64,000 nt of DNA from Bacillota bacterium (GTDB lineage: Bacteria; Bacillota; Clostridia; Peptostreptococcales; Anaerovoracaceae): positions 99,012-163,011 of the forward strand of contig JAHZHA010000023.1 in assembly GCA_019420525.1 (NCBI GenBank), in the 5' to 3' direction. Below the pieces are notes generated by a model. It was not told the origin of the DNA and ran no database searches. It was given only the letters and a program-made list of their open reading frames with translations. The position numbers were made by a program, and so were the translations under genes. Shown piece by piece: positions 43,177 to 53,191 of the stretch. The stretch's first letter is position 1. Each line of letters begins with the position of its first letter.

Positions 43177-44373
43177 TTATTTCAGGACCATTTCGGCGCT
43201 TCGGATCATCAGCAGCTTCAGTCCGGCAGCATCCGCACCGGTGGAGGCGGTCAGAGGGTATTCCGCTATGACTTCTCCGTCTTTTGAAACTTCCAGAGTG
43301 CCGACTTCATCGTTTTCCTTCACAGGAGCTTTCAGGCTGCCGGAAGGTACGACCCGGCAGCTGACAGATGCAGCGTCTCCTTTTTTTACCAGGAGAGAAA
43401 TTCTTTCTTCCGTTTTCATATCTACAGCGTTGATAACGCCTTTTTCCACGCTTGCCGTACCGACGATCTCGTTTTTGTCGGCGATTTTGACGCATTCATA
43501 TCCTGCAAATCCGTAATCGAGAAGACGGGCGCTTTCTTCGAAGCGCAGCTGAGATGTTTCAGCGCCAAGAATCACAGCGATCAGTGTCAGATCGTCTCTT
43601 TCGGCACAGGCTGACAGACAGTAGCCCGCATCCTGAGTAAAGCCCGTTTTGATCCCTTTCGCTCCATTATATGTTTTCAGAAGCTTATTCGTGTTGATCA
43701 TCTCTATAGTGGAAGTATGACCTTCTTTTCCTACTTCTATGGTTCCGCCTTCATTTGCGAGATAGGAGAGGATACCTTCATGTGACAGAAGTTCCTTTGA
43801 CATGGAAGCGATATCCCGTGTGCTGCTGTAATGGTCTTCGGCAGGAAGTCCGTTTGTATTGGAGAAATGGGTGTTTTCCAGTCCCAGTTCGCCGGCTTTT
43901 TCATTCATCTTTTCGATGAAAATTTCCTCGGTACCGCAGATATATTCTGCCATGGCCACGCAGGCGTCGTTTGCCGAAACCGTGGCAATTCCGGTGAGCA
44001 GTTCGCTGACGGTATGTGTTTCTCCCGGTTCCATATACAGCTGGCTGCCGCCCATACCGGCTGCGCGTTCGCTGACGGTGACTTCGTCATCGAATGAAAT
44101 CCTGCCTGAATCTATGGCTTCCATGATCAGAAGCATCGTCATGACTTTTGTGACGCTGGCCGGAGGCAGTTTTTCATCGGCATTGTCTTCAAAGAGAATC
44201 GTGCCGCTGTCCGCGTCGATGAGTATGGAGGAGACTGCAGCTATGGAAAGCCCGCCGTCTCCGGCTGCCGTCTCTTTTTGCTGTTCTTCTGAAACGGCGG
44301 CATATGACGGAAAGACAGCCGCGATGAGAAGGACGAGACACAGCAGCGGAATGAATGATTTCGAATGATACAC
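43177..44373 (-). CDS. D-alanyl-D-alanine carboxypeptidase (DacF/PBP5 type)
   Basis: Low-molecular-weight penicillin-binding protein that trims peptidoglycan pentapeptides outside the membrane. From GTG 44373 it has 398 residues: a signal peptide (YHSKSFIPLLCLVLLIAAVF), the peptidase S11 domain with SVTK (73-76), SAN (133-135) and KTG (242-244), then the PBP5 C-terminal beta domain and an amphipathic end, which in this family holds the enzyme on the membrane. ACGGAGGAAAAG precedes the GTG; a 27-residue longer frame begins upstream at 44454 without such a site. In Bacillus, DacF is a forespore gene, so it may be sporulation-linked. Confidence 0.92.
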   Translation of the reverse strand: MYHSKSFIPLLCLVLLIAAVFPSYAAVSEEQQKETAAGDGGLSIAAVSSILIDADSGTILFEDNADEKLPPASVTKVMTMLLIMEAIDSGRISFDDEVTVSERAAGMGGSQLYMEPGETHTVSELLTGIATVSANDACVAMAEYICGTEEIFIEKMNEKAGELGLENTHFSNTNGLPAEDHYSSTRDIASMSKELLSHEGILSYLANEGGTIEVGKEGHTSTIEMINTNKLLKTYNGAKGIKTGFTQDAGYCLSACAERDDLTLIAVILGAETSQLRFEESARLLDYGFAGYECVKIADKNEIVGTASVEKGVINAVDMKTEERISLLVKKGDAASVSCRVVPSGSLKAPVKENDEVGTLEVSKDGEVIAEYPLTASTGADAAGLKLLMIRSAEMVLK

Positions 44374-44610
44374 TTTCTTTTCCTCCGTTTTTCTGTAGAA
44401 GAGGCGTAAGTCTTTTGCGCCTCCGTCCGATATGATAATTATATTTTTCGCCACGGGAAATATGATAAAAACTGCCGCGTAATGCGATGAGAACAGACGC
44501 GGAAGATAGCCTGTACAACTACGGCAAGGCGCAATTGTGATTGAAAAGGGAGCGGAAAATGTTTATAATTTATTATGAAAAAGATAGTGTTCAACGATGA
44601 AGGAGTACGT

Positions 44611-46401
44611 ATGAAACACGATTTTGAAAGATATTGGTATAAAGATATCCGGCAGATCGATTCCTTGAAGCAGATGCTGGCGGAGAGCGCGGAGCTTTAC
44701 GCTGAAAATCCGGCATTCTGGGTGAAGCGCGAGAAGGGACAGCCGTATCAGGCTATCAGTTACCGGCTTCTGAAGCATGACGTGGAGGCGCTGGGAACGA
44801 AGCTGATGGATATGGGACTGTCTGACCGGAGGATCGCCGTGATGGGACAGGGCTGTTATGAATGGATCGTTTCGTATCTGGCGGTCGTCTGCGGCGCGGG
44901 GATCGTCGTACCTGTCGATAAGGATCTCTCGGCTGCGGAGATTGAAAATCTGATGGAAACCGCAGACTGTGATACGATTTTCTGCACGAGAGCGGAGAGC
45001 CTGAAGCTGAGAGATTCGAAGATCATCAGGAATCTCATCATCATGGAATTTTACGGAGACCGCACTTCAGAAGACGAAAAGCCGACGGCGGCAGATCTTC
45101 CTTTCGATAAAGACGAGATGGGCGCCGCTGCCGAGCTTTACAGCTGGCGCGGGCTGCTGGCACAGGGCGAAGAACTGCTGCGCGCGGGTTCTTCTGTCTA
45201 TACATCGAGAGAGGTGGATCCCGACGCTCTGACGGTCATTCTCTTTACCTCAGGAACCACAGGCACGCCGAAAGGCGTTATGCTGAATCACAGAAATATT
45301 ACGTCGAATATCATGGACGTGTGTAGAATCGCTCACATTCTCGAATCAGACAAGACGCTTTCCATTCTGCCGATTCACCATACTTATGAATGCACGCTGG
45401 GCATGCTTCTCGTCCTTTATCGCGGCGCCAGCACCGCATTCTGTGAAGGACTCAAATACATCCTCCAGAATATGAAAGAAGCGGGAAATACGGTGTTTAT
45501 CGCGGTTCCGTTGATGCTGGAGATGATCTATTCGCGTATATGGAAACAGGCGGAGAAGCAGGGCCGGGATAAGATTCTGAAGAGAGCGATCCGCATAAAC
45601 AATCGCTTCAAATCGATAGGAATCGATATGAGCAGAAAGCTTTTTTCACAGATTTATAAGGAGCTGGGCGGCAGACTGAGAATCATCATCACCGGTGCGG
45701 CAGCGCTCTCTCCAAATATTTACAGAGGATTTGAAGATCTGGGCATCACCGTGCTTCAGGGATATGGAATGACGGAATGTACGCCGCTGATCTCCGGAAC
45801 TCCCCAGAGCGCCAGAGAACGGTACCGTAAAGCCGGATCGGTAGGAGTTCCGGTTCATACGGGAGAAGTGAGAATCGTCGACCAGGATGAAGACGGTATC
45901 GGCGAAATCCTCTTCCGCGGTCCTAATGTGATGATGGGATATTATAATATGCCGGAAGAGACAGCGGAAGTCCTTACGGAAGACGGATGGCTCAGCACAG
46001 GAGACCTTGGATTTCAGGATAAAGACGGATGGATTTACCTTACGGGAAGAAAGAAAAATGTCATTGTGACGAAGACTGGAGAAAATGTTTACCCAGAGGA
46101 ACTGGAAATTTATGTAAATGAAAGTCCGTATGTGGCGGATTCGATGGTCTTTGCATCTGTTCGAAATGATGAAGAAGTAGTCGGCGTTCAGATATTTCCG
46201 GATATGGAATTCATACAGGAAAAAGAAGGAAAAATCCCTGACGAGGATGAAATCTATCGGATGATGAAAAAAATCATCGGTGAGATCAATGAAAATCTCC
46301 CGAGCTACAAGCGGATCCGGAATGTCTTTGTGAGAAAAGAAGATTTTACGAGAACTACTACGAAAAAAATCCGAAGACAGGATAATCTCGACATCGACTG
46401 A
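44611..46401 (+). CDS. AMP-forming long-chain acyl-CoA ligase (FadD-like)
   Basis: A 596-residue member of the ANL superfamily that activates a carboxylic acid with ATP to an acyl-AMP and then an acyl thioester. Motifs: P-loop ILFTSGTTGTPKGVM, the GYGMTECTP block, STGDLGFQDKDGWIYLTGR and the catalytic-Lys region near the C-terminus RTTTKKIRR. It resembles long-chain fatty-acid CoA ligases of clostridia. The ATG at 44611 has GAAGGAG at a good distance; the frame starts at 44575 without one. It is divergent from the carboxypeptidase gene and is followed by a terminator at 46489. Confidence 0.87.
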   Translation: MKHDFERYWYKDIRQIDSLKQMLAESAELYAENPAFWVKREKGQPYQAISYRLLKHDVEALGTKLMDMGLSDRRIAVMGQGCYEWIVSYLAVVCGAGIVVPVDKDLSAAEIENLMETADCDTIFCTRAESLKLRDSKIIRNLIIMEFYGDRTSEDEKPTAADLPFDKDEMGAAAELYSWRGLLAQGEELLRAGSSVYTSREVDPDALTVILFTSGTTGTPKGVMLNHRNITSNIMDVCRIAHILESDKTLSILPIHHTYECTLGMLLVLYRGASTAFCEGLKYILQNMKEAGNTVFIAVPLMLEMIYSRIWKQAEKQGRDKILKRAIRINNRFKSIGIDMSRKLFSQIYKELGGRLRIIITGAAALSPNIYRGFEDLGITVLQGYGMTECTPLISGTPQSARERYRKAGSVGVPVHTGEVRIVDQDEDGIGEILFRGPNVMMGYYNMPEETAEVLTEDGWLSTGDLGFQDKDGWIYLTGRKKNVIVTKTGENVYPEELEIYVNESPYVADSMVFASVRNDEEVVGVQIFPDMEFIQEKEGKIPDEDEIYRMMKKIIGEINENLPSYKRIRNVFVRKEDFTRTTTKKIRRQDNLDID

Positions 46402-46488
46402 GGTATATTGTTCTCTTTTCCTGCTTTTTCCGGGCAGGCGAAACAGGATAAAAAGGATAAAAGCAGAGATCTGTCGGAGAAATGAAGA

Positions 46489-46527
46489 ACAGGCGGAGGA
46501 TCATTGAAGATCTGCCGCCTGTTTTTT
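46489..46527 (+). terminator. Terminator after the acyl-CoA ligase gene
   Basis: ACAGGCGG (46489-46496) pairs with CCGCCTGT (46515-46522), with an inner GATC/GATC pair and six T at 46522-46527. Confidence 0.82.
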
Positions 46528-46575
46528 GATTTTTTGATGACGGACGATGCTTTTCCCCGATGGCTTTCTGAAATG

Positions 46576-47613
46576 TCATCGAGAGGAAAACCGCAGAATA
46601 AATTGTTCCGGTTCATGGGGATCTTCCGGATCTGCCGGAGATTCCGCGCCGAAGGAGAGTGTCTGCGATGAGTCCGGAGCGGAGGGCGGGATGCGGCTCA
46701 CCTGACACCATGCCCCCATGGGGAGAGTGAGGTGCGGTGCGCTGTGTCCGCAGGGGAGCCCTGATACCACAGAAACGCCGGCAACTTCCGCGGATTCTTT
46801 TATGATTTCCTCACAGGTGCGGCCGCCCCGGGCGGGATGGCAGTCTGAAAATGTTCCCAGGAGTATTCCGCTGCAGCAGGCGATTTTCCCTGCCAGCCGC
46901 AGAGAAGTCAGCGCGCGGTCGATGCGATACGTCCGCTCTCCCACATCTTCGAGAAAGAGTATTTTGTCCGTCGTATCGATTTCATAAGGCGTACCCAGAG
47001 AAGCTGCCAGAACGGTGAGATTGCCGCCGCACAGACGGCCTTTCATGACGATGTCTGTTTTGTCGTCCGGCGTCACCGTTTTCTGCTCGGAGGGCCGGAA
47101 CAGAAGTTTTGCTCTTTTGAGCCGTATGGAAAAATCTTTTTTGCCGGGTTTCCCGCAGAGCATCTGCCGGAGAGAATAAAGGGTGACTCTGCTGTCGCAG
47201 CGGGTGTAAGGGGCCGAAGGCATCGGTCCGTGATATGTGACAAGGTGACATTTCTGGTTGAATGCGGTATGAAGTGCGGTGATATCGCTGAATCCGATGA
47301 AGAATTTCGGATTTTGGCGGATTACGTCAAAATCGATGAGATCCAGCAGCCGGGCAGCGCCATAACCGCCCCGCAGGCAGAATACGGCCTTCAGAGAGGA
47401 GTCGGCGAAGGATGTCTCAAGATCTCGGGCGCGGAGCTGGTCACTGCCGGCAAGGTAATCTTTTCGGCTCCGGCAGGAAGGAAAGATGACGGGTTCAAGT
47501 CCAAGAAGCCGGATGGATTTTTCCGCCTGAGCCAGCTGCTGCGGAGTCACGGCAAAGGAAGGCGCGATGAGTGCAGCTCTGTCACCGGAACCTAGCGGTG
47601 AAGGGAATGTCAT
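46576..47613 (-). CDS. Muramoyltetrapeptide LD-carboxypeptidase (peptidase S66)
   Basis: Cytoplasmic peptidase that removes the last D-Ala from recycled muropeptide tetrapeptides. From ATG 47613 it has 345 residues. The family nucleophile is Ser 109 in FFIGFSDITALH; the Glu is in FLEDVGERTYRIDR and the His in GLPCGHSAPHLTLPMG. The last ~40 residues are Pro/Ser-rich and extend beyond the usual domain. The frame runs 36 codons further upstream to 47721 but there is no ribosome-binding site there; the site before 47613 (GCGGGGA) is moderate, so the start is somewhat uncertain. Confidence 0.85.
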   Translation of the reverse strand: MTFPSPLGSGDRAALIAPSFAVTPQQLAQAEKSIRLLGLEPVIFPSCRSRKDYLAGSDQLRARDLETSFADSSLKAVFCLRGGYGAARLLDLIDFDVIRQNPKFFIGFSDITALHTAFNQKCHLVTYHGPMPSAPYTRCDSRVTLYSLRQMLCGKPGKKDFSIRLKRAKLLFRPSEQKTVTPDDKTDIVMKGRLCGGNLTVLAASLGTPYEIDTTDKILFLEDVGERTYRIDRALTSLRLAGKIACCSGILLGTFSDCHPARGGRTCEEIIKESAEVAGVSVVSGLPCGHSAPHLTLPMGAWCQVSRIPPSAPDSSQTLSFGAESPADPEDPHEPEQFILRFSSR

Positions 47614-48014
47614 GTGGTCCCCGCAGGTATTCTGTTTGCTCTTTTCTGTCGCTGGCAGCTGATTTTTTCCGGGCAGCCGGAATCTTTTTTTATATGATTT
47701 TCTTTCAGATAAATTTTTCATTTTATATCACTATGAGAGATATCTTTTTTTTATAACCGGCAGAAATAAAAGCGCAGGAGAGTGTAAGGAGAGAATTGTC
47801 ATTCTCGACAGAAGTGCAGGAAGTGCATGTCGAAGAATGGATATTGAATAAAAAAGTGTCTTTTGATAGACTATATAAAAGAGGAAGATCCTGCTCCCGG
47901 ACGGCGCGCCGTGTTCCGGCAGCTGAAAAACGGGTGATGCGGGAAATTCCGCAAGGTCTGTTTACCCTATGACGTAAATTTTCATACAGAGACAAGGAAA
48001 GGCAGGGCAGGAAT
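47614..48014. other. Intergenic stretch between ldcA and a small ORF
   Basis: About 400 nt with no gene I can support. It includes the possible 5' extension of the LD-carboxypeptidase frame. A TATAAA at 47874-47879 on the plus strand lacks a matching -35 box. Confidence 0.5.
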
Positions 48015-48134
48015 ATGAAACAGGGTCTTAACATCGTGACGATGGTTCTGGGAGCCGTTGTGGCAGCAGCAGGGGTCGCTACGGCGATACTCAGCATCAT
48101 TAATATAGGAGCCGGCAAGAAATATCTTGACTGA
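48015..48134 (+). CDS. Possible 39-residue single-pass membrane peptide
   Basis: An ATG at 48015 after GGCAGGGCAGG opens a 39-codon frame: MKQGLNIVTMVLGAVVAAAG, then VATAILSIINIGAGKKYLD. It has one hydrophobic helix of about 22 residues and a short basic tail. Its Ala/Val/Ile composition is typical of real small membrane peptides, not of chance frames. I cannot name it. No other gene is cotranscribed with it for certain. Confidence 0.4.
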   Translation: MKQGLNIVTMVLGAVVAAAGVATAILSIINIGAGKKYLD

Positions 48135-48267
48135 CGTCCGAATGCAGAGGCAAGCCGCGCAGCCGATGTGATGCAACGGAGGCGCCGGCTTTTCTTTTTC
48201 GGCGTTCTCCTGGTCTGTCCGCATGGCGGCCGTTTTCCGGCATTTCTTGAAAAGATACAAAAAAGAG

Positions 48268-48303
48268 AAAAACGAAGGGAGAGACACGTGACCCTTCGTT
48301 TTT
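48268..48303. terminator. Bidirectional terminator between the small ORF and rpsT
   Basis: A 12-bp stem, AAAAACGAAGGG (48268-48279) with CCCTTCGTTTTT (48292-48303); T-runs in both directions. It would end rpsT on the minus strand and the small ORF on the plus strand. Confidence 0.88.
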
Positions 48304-48349
48304 AATATCCGGTGCATTTAACTTATGCACTTTGTGGGGACGGGTGAGA

Positions 48350-48619
48350 TTATTTCGCCTGAGCTTCGTTGAATCTCTTCGTCATTCTGGATACTTTTCT
48401 TGCAGCCTTATTCTTATGAATAACGTTCTTGGAAGCAGCCTTGTCGAGCTTCTTTTCGAGTAATCTCAGCTTTTCCTTAGCCGTATCCATATCGCCTTCT
48501 GCCAGAGCTTTTTCGAAGTTCTTCGTGACGGACTTGATATGCTCTTTGATACGTCTGTTTTTCGCTGTTTTCTTTTCGATTACAGAGATTCTTTTCTTAG
48601 CCGATTTAATATTTGCCAT
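48350..48619 (-). CDS. rpsT: Small ribosomal subunit protein bS20
   Basis: An 89-residue basic protein with the S20 pattern: MANIKSAKKRISVIEKKTAK at the start, helical Lys/Arg/Ala-rich body, ASKNVIHKNKAARKVSRMTK near the end. It binds 16S rRNA in the 30S subunit. The ATG at 48619 follows GGGGTG. It is divergent from gpr, as in many Firmicutes. Confidence 0.97.
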   Translation of the reverse strand: MANIKSAKKRISVIEKKTAKNRRIKEHIKSVTKNFEKALAEGDMDTAKEKLRLLEKKLDKAASKNVIHKNKAARKVSRMTKRFNEAQAK

Positions 48620-48652
48620 TTTTTCACCCCACTTTCGCAAAATATCTTAATT

Positions 48653-48681
48653 ATTATAATCTATTCTTTTCCATTAATCAA
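48653..48681 (-). promoter_or_regulatory. Promoter of rpsT
   Basis: On the minus strand: TTGATT (48681-48676), 17-nt spacer, TATAAT (48658-48653). Confidence 0.85.
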
Positions 48682-48781
48682 GAAAATCTGTGCATTATCC
48701 TTGTTTTTTTGCAAAAAATATTTTTAAACGTTAAAGCGGCAGCATCACAGAGCAGTGCGCAGTAGCGCTGGGGAGGAAATT

Positions 48782-49669
48782 ATGTCATTCCGGACGGATC
48801 TGGCCATTGAAAATAAGGAAATGTACGATGAGTCACAGGGAAATCAGGGCGAAATTCCGGGCGTCAGTGTGGATGTCCAGGATTATTCCGACAGAATCAG
48901 AGTAACGAGAATCACCGTGAAAGATGAGACGGGGAGCAGAATTATGGGGAAACCCTGCGGCAGTTATATCACCGTAGAGGCGGAAGGAGCGGCAGGTGCA
49001 GAAGAAGAAGAAAAAAAGGAAATCGCGAGAATCTGTGCGGCAGAACTGAAAAAGCTGATTCCTTTTCATTATCATCTGAAAGTTCTGGTGGTAGGATTGG
49101 GAAATGACGGGATAACGCCCGATTCTCTCGGTCCCAGGACTGCAGAGAAGGTAAAAATCACACGCCATTATTTTCTGATGTTCGGAGCAGACGGAGATGA
49201 GGAAATGGCATGTGTCAGCGGGCTCCGCCCGGGGGTGACTGGAAGCACAGGGCTCGAGACAGCTGATATGATAAAAAAAGCAGCAGAGATCGCCGATCCT
49301 GACGTGATCATCGCGGTCGATTCTCTGGCTGCCCGCAATGTGGAACGGATCAGTAATACGATACAGATCTGCGATACGGGGATTTCACCGGGAGCAGGGA
49401 CAGGAAACATGAGAACGGCTCTCAATGAGGATACTCTGGGAGTAAAGGTTGTGGCGATCGGAGTTCCGACTGTGATCGATGCCCGTACGCTGATTCTCGA
49501 TTCTCTGGACGGATATCTGACGGATGCGGCAGCCGCAGAAGCCTTTGTCGACAAGAAGGGAATCAGCATGATCGTGACATCTACCGAAATCGACAGGATC
49601 ATCTGCGATTTTTCCGATATCATAGCATACGCTGTCAATCTCACTTTACACCCCGGAATTTATTCCTGA
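48782..49669 (+). CDS. gpr: Spore germination protease GPR
   Basis: Aspartic-type protease (peptidase A25) that degrades small acid-soluble spore proteins at germination. The 295-residue protein begins with a short propeptide-like segment and SFRTDLAIENKEMYDES, and carries LVVGLGNDGITPDSLGPRT, SGLRPGVTGSTGLETA and VDSLAARNVERISNTIQICD, all family blocks. GGGGAGG precedes the ATG at 48782. In spore-formers it is made in the forespore under sigma-F/G; I could not confirm such a promoter. It is followed by spoIIP. Confidence 0.95.
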   Translation: MSFRTDLAIENKEMYDESQGNQGEIPGVSVDVQDYSDRIRVTRITVKDETGSRIMGKPCGSYITVEAEGAAGAEEEEKKEIARICAAELKKLIPFHYHLKVLVVGLGNDGITPDSLGPRTAEKVKITRHYFLMFGADGDEEMACVSGLRPGVTGSTGLETADMIKKAAEIADPDVIIAVDSLAARNVERISNTIQICDTGISPGAGTGNMRTALNEDTLGVKVVAIGVPTVIDARTLILDSLDGYLTDAAAAEAFVDKKGISMIVTSTEIDRIICDFSDIIAYAVNLTLHPGIYS

Positions 49670-49736
49670 GTTTTCATCATGACGGCTTTCTTTCCTGCAT
49701 ATATTTCTGTAGAAAATATCAGGGAGGAGAAACGCA

Positions 49737-50861
49737 ATGAGAAATACAGGAAGATATCGCAGAGCTGTATACCGCCGCCGCAGAAAAGGAGATTTCAGGC
49801 GGAGACGCAGAAATACAGGAAGCAGCGCCGGGGTACGAAGTCCGGGCAGAAGGATATTTAACGGAATACTTTGGACAACTTCGATGATCATGATTCTGAC
49901 ACTTCTGCCCGCAGAAAGTGATGCGGCAAAAAAACTGGCGGATCTTACAGAAGGAGAAAGTGTGCTGGCGATGGCGGCCGGAAAAATATCGGATTTCGGC
50001 AACGATTCGCTTTCCGGAAACCGGCAGGAGGAGGAAAACGACGATCAGGAAGGAAATGGAGCAGGAGAAGATGGCAATTCTGACGCAGCAAAAGATGCGG
50101 GGAGCGTCGGCGGAATCGTTCTGACCGATTATACGGCAGCTGACGGCGAAAATTCACCGGAGATAAGACTGTCGGAAAATGCGATTTCCGGCGTATCTGC
50201 AGCGGCGGATAAAGCTTCCGGCATAGCGGAGGCGGCGGTTCAGCAGTCGGGAGGAGAAAATCTGAAACAAGGAGAAGGAAATATTATCATTTACCATACT
50301 CATGCGACGGAATCTTATCTTCCTGAAGCTTCTTCCAACGCCCACACGACGGAACTCAAGTCCACCGTCAGAGAGGCGGGAGAAACACTGGCAGCACGTC
50401 TGGAGCTTCACGGATTCAGTGTCGTCCACGATATGACCCTTCACGATTATCCTTCTTATAATAAATCGTACAACAGATCTCTGGAAACGGTGAAAAAGCT
50501 TTGTGCATCTTATTCCAATAAAAAGCTGGTCATCGATCTGCACCGTGACGCAGCGACGAGTTCGGGAGAAGGAAAGACTGCGACGATCGACGGCAAGACT
50601 GTGGCGGCATTCTGCATCGTCGTGGGTACACAGAATGACAATTATGACAAACTTCGGGCATTTGCCGAAACGATAACGAACAAAGCGAATGAAATGTATC
50701 CCGGCTTTGCTAAGCCGATCGTGGAAAAACCGTATAAATTTAATGAATACGTCAGTGATACCTACATTCTTTTAGAAATGGGCAACAACGCCAACACGAT
50801 CGACGAAGTCAATGCGGCGATGCCGTATCTGGCCAAAGTTCTTGCGGAAGTCATAGCCTGA
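49737..50861 (+). CDS. spoIIP: Stage II sporulation protein P (SpoIIP)
   Basis: Membrane-anchored peptidoglycan amidase/endopeptidase that with SpoIID and SpoIIM drives forespore engulfment. The 374-residue protein has a very Arg-rich cytoplasmic N-terminus (RRAVYRRRRKGDFRRRRR), one membrane helix (GILWTTSMIMILTLLP), an acidic low-complexity linker and the amidase domain (~165-374) with IIIYHTHATESY, IDLHRDAA and the C-terminal EMGNNANTIDEV. It has GGGAGGAG upstream. The order gpr-spoIIP-lepA matches Bacillus. Confidence 0.95.
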   Translation: MRNTGRYRRAVYRRRRKGDFRRRRRNTGSSAGVRSPGRRIFNGILWTTSMIMILTLLPAESDAAKKLADLTEGESVLAMAAGKISDFGNDSLSGNRQEEENDDQEGNGAGEDGNSDAAKDAGSVGGIVLTDYTAADGENSPEIRLSENAISGVSAAADKASGIAEAAVQQSGGENLKQGEGNIIIYHTHATESYLPEASSNAHTTELKSTVREAGETLAARLELHGFSVVHDMTLHDYPSYNKSYNRSLETVKKLCASYSNKKLVIDLHRDAATSSGEGKTATIDGKTVAAFCIVVGTQNDNYDKLRAFAETITNKANEMYPGFAKPIVEKPYKFNEYVSDTYILLEMGNNANTIDEVNAAMPYLAKVLAEVIA

Positions 50862-50911
50862 TTTCCGCCGGCTGAGTCAGGGGTACGCGGGATAAGGAGA
50901 TGTGAGCCGAT

Positions 50912-51193
50912 ATGGAAATGGAGAAGACAAAAAAGAAAACTGTAGAGGGACGGAAACGCTTGCGGACCACGGTATTCCGGTTGCTGAAAAAAATCTTCGT
51001 ATTTGCCGTCCTGTTCGCAGCGTCTGCATCGATCATCGAAATCGACACGCAGGCGGGAAGTTCCGTCGGCAACGAACCGTTTTTTACCTCTTCTTTTATC
51101 AGGAAAAACTCACGGGAGGTGGAAGTGAAAATCATGGGCTATGAAGTCCTCCTTTCCGGAGGCATCGCATCCGAATTGGCGGAAGAGAGCTGA
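50912..51193 (+). CDS. Small single-pass membrane protein between spoIIP and lepA
   Basis: A 93-residue product with a basic N-terminus (KTKKKTVEGRKRLRTTVFRLLKK), one membrane helix (IFVFAVLFAASASIIEI) and a ~45-residue outer part. It takes the place of yqxA, the small membrane protein gene between spoIIP and lepA in Bacillus, although I see no convincing sequence match to it. AAGGAGATG lies upstream, and ATG 50918 is an alternative start. A sporulation role is a position-based guess. Confidence 0.55.
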   Translation: MEMEKTKKKTVEGRKRLRTTVFRLLKKIFVFAVLFAASASIIEIDTQAGSSVGNEPFFTSSFIRKNSREVEVKIMGYEVLLSGGIASELAEES

Positions 51194-51349
51194 AGCGCTC
51201 AATATTGCTGAATTTCCAAAATAATGATAAAATATAAGACCACATGGTTGAATCAGCCGATTCAGCGGGAGACGAAAAAGCAGAATGTTCCGGCTTTCCG
51301 GGGAACTGTGGAAAGCCTTGCAGCATACAGAAAAGAAAGGACCTGATCA

Positions 51350-53161
51350 ATGGATTCTTATCAGAAATATATAAGGAATTTCAGCATTATCGCGCACATC
51401 GATCACGGAAAATCGACGCTGGCCGACCGGCTCATCGAAAAAACGGGTCTTGTGGCTCACAGAGACATGAAAGCTCAGTTTCTGGACAATATGGATCTGG
51501 AGAGAGAGCGCGGCATTACGATCAAACTTCAGACGACCCGCCTGAGCTATCATGCAGAAGACGGAAACGAATATATCTTTAATCTCATCGATACGCCGGG
51601 TCATGTCGATTTCAATTACGAGGTTTCCCGGAGTTTGGCGGCCTGCGAGGGAGCCGTTCTCATCGTAGATGCCACACAGGGGGTGGAAGCGCAGACTCTC
51701 GCCAATGTCTATCTCGCCCTGGACGAAAATCTGGAGATTCTTCCGGTGATCAACAAGATCGATCTGCCGAGTGCCCGCCCGGATGAAGTGAAGATGGAAA
51801 TAGAAGAAGTCATCGGCATCGAGGCGGAGGATGCTCCTCTGATTTCCGCCAAAGAAGGTATCAACATCGAGGCGGTACTGGAAGATATCGTGAAGAATGT
51901 ACCGCCTCCGAAGGGCGATGTTCATGCGCCTCTGAAAGCCCTCATTTTCGATTCCTATTACGATAATTATAAGGGCGTGGTGATTTATACCCGTGTCTTC
52001 GACGGATCGGTTAAAAAAGGAGATATCATCCGTCTGATGAATGCCGGGAAAAATTACGAAGTTACGGAAGTAGGTGTCTATGCTCCGTCTCCTGTTCCCG
52101 TGAAAGAACTGAGGGCAGGTGAGGTAGGATATATCTGCGGAAGTATCAAGCAGGTGAGAGATGCAAATGTCGGCGATACGATCACTCACGCTTCCGCTCC
52201 GACCGCTGAGCCGCTGCCCGGATACAAAGCTTCCAGCCCGATGGTTTACTGTGGTATTTATCCGGGTGAAGGAGAAAAATACGATAATGTCAAAGATGCG
52301 CTGGAAAAGCTTCAGGTAAACGACGCGGCTTTCCATTTCGAGCCGGAGAATTCTGCAGCTCTCGGATTCGGATTCCGTTGCGGTTTTCTGGGACTCCTTC
52401 ATATGGAAATCATCGTGGAACGGCTGGAAAGGGAATTTGAACTTGCTGTCATCACAACGTCACCGAGTGTAATTTACAAAGTAGTGATGGTCAACGGAGA
52501 TACCGTCATGGTTCAGAATCCGTCCAATCTGCCTCCTCTCACCGAAATCGACCATATCGAGGAGCCTATCGTCAAGGCTGACATCATGCTGCCGAAAGAT
52601 TATGTGGGCGCTATTATGGAACTCTGCCAGCAGCGCCGGGGAACCATGCTCCATATGGAATATATTACGGAGACGAGAGTTTCTCTTCATTATGAACTCC
52701 CTCTGAACGAGGTCATCTACGATTTCTTCGATGCGCTCAAATCAAAGACGAGAGGGTACGGTTCTCTCGATTACGAGTTTGTCCGCTACGAAAAGTCTTC
52801 CCTCGTCAAGCTGGATATACTCCTGAACAAAGAACTGGTAGATGCATTTTCGATGATCGTACACGAAAGCGAGGCGTACGACCGGGGACGTTTCGTCTGT
52901 TCCAAACTGAAAGAGATCATACCTTCTCATCAGTTTGAAGTGCCGATTCAGGCTGCCGTAGGACAGAAGGTTATCGCCAGAGAGACGGTCAAGGCTCTTC
53001 GCAAAGACGTACTGGCAAAATGCTACGGCGGGGATATCTCCCGTAAGAAAAAACTGCTGGAAAAGCAGAAAGAGGGAAAGAAACGGATGCGCCAGTTCGG
53101 AACGGTAGAAGTTCCGCAGGAAGCCTTTACCGCCGTTCTGAAATATGATGAAGGAAAATAG
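51350..53161 (+). CDS. lepA: Elongation factor 4 (LepA)
   Basis: Ribosome-binding GTPase with EF-G-like domains, proposed to back-translocate stalled ribosomes or aid assembly. The 603-residue length is normal. G1 is [14 protein letters not shown] (from residue 15), G3 [17 protein letters not shown]4 [14 protein letters not shown]; the LepA-specific C-terminal domain includes [33 protein letters not shown] precedes the ATG. It is followed 30 nt later by hemW. Confidence 0.97.
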   Translation: MDSYQKYIRNFSIIAHIDHGKSTLADRLIEKTGLVAHRDMKAQFLDNMDLERERGITIKLQTTRLSYHAEDGNEYIFNLIDTPGHVDFNYEVSRSLAACEGAVLIVDATQGVEAQTLANVYLALDENLEILPVINKIDLPSARPDEVKMEIEEVIGIEAEDAPLISAKEGINIEAVLEDIVKNVPPPKGDVHAPLKALIFDSYYDNYKGVVIYTRVFDGSVKKGDIIRLMNAGKNYEVTEVGVYAPSPVPVKELRAGEVGYICGSIKQVRDANVGDTITHASAPTAEPLPGYKASSPMVYCGIYPGEGEKYDNVKDALEKLQVNDAAFHFEPENSAALGFGFRCGFLGLLHMEIIVERLEREFELAVITTSPSVIYKVVMVNGDTVMVQNPSNLPPLTEIDHIEEPIVKADIMLPKDYVGAIMELCQQRRGTMLHMEYITETRVSLHYELPLNEVIYDFFDALKSKTRGYGSLDYEFVRYEKSSLVKLDILLNKELVDAFSMIVHESEAYDRGRFVCSKLKEIIPSHQFEVPIQAAVGQKVIARETVKALRKDVLAKCYGGDISRKKKLLEKQKEGKKRMRQFGTVEVPQEAFTAVLKYDEGK

Positions 53162-53191
53162 GCAGAAAACCAGCTGCCAAAGGATTATATT

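Noticed and set aside
47723..48118. Minus-strand open frame opposite the small membrane ORF
   Set aside because: It lacks a ribosome-binding site and reads as the complement of the 39-residue peptide; no family match.
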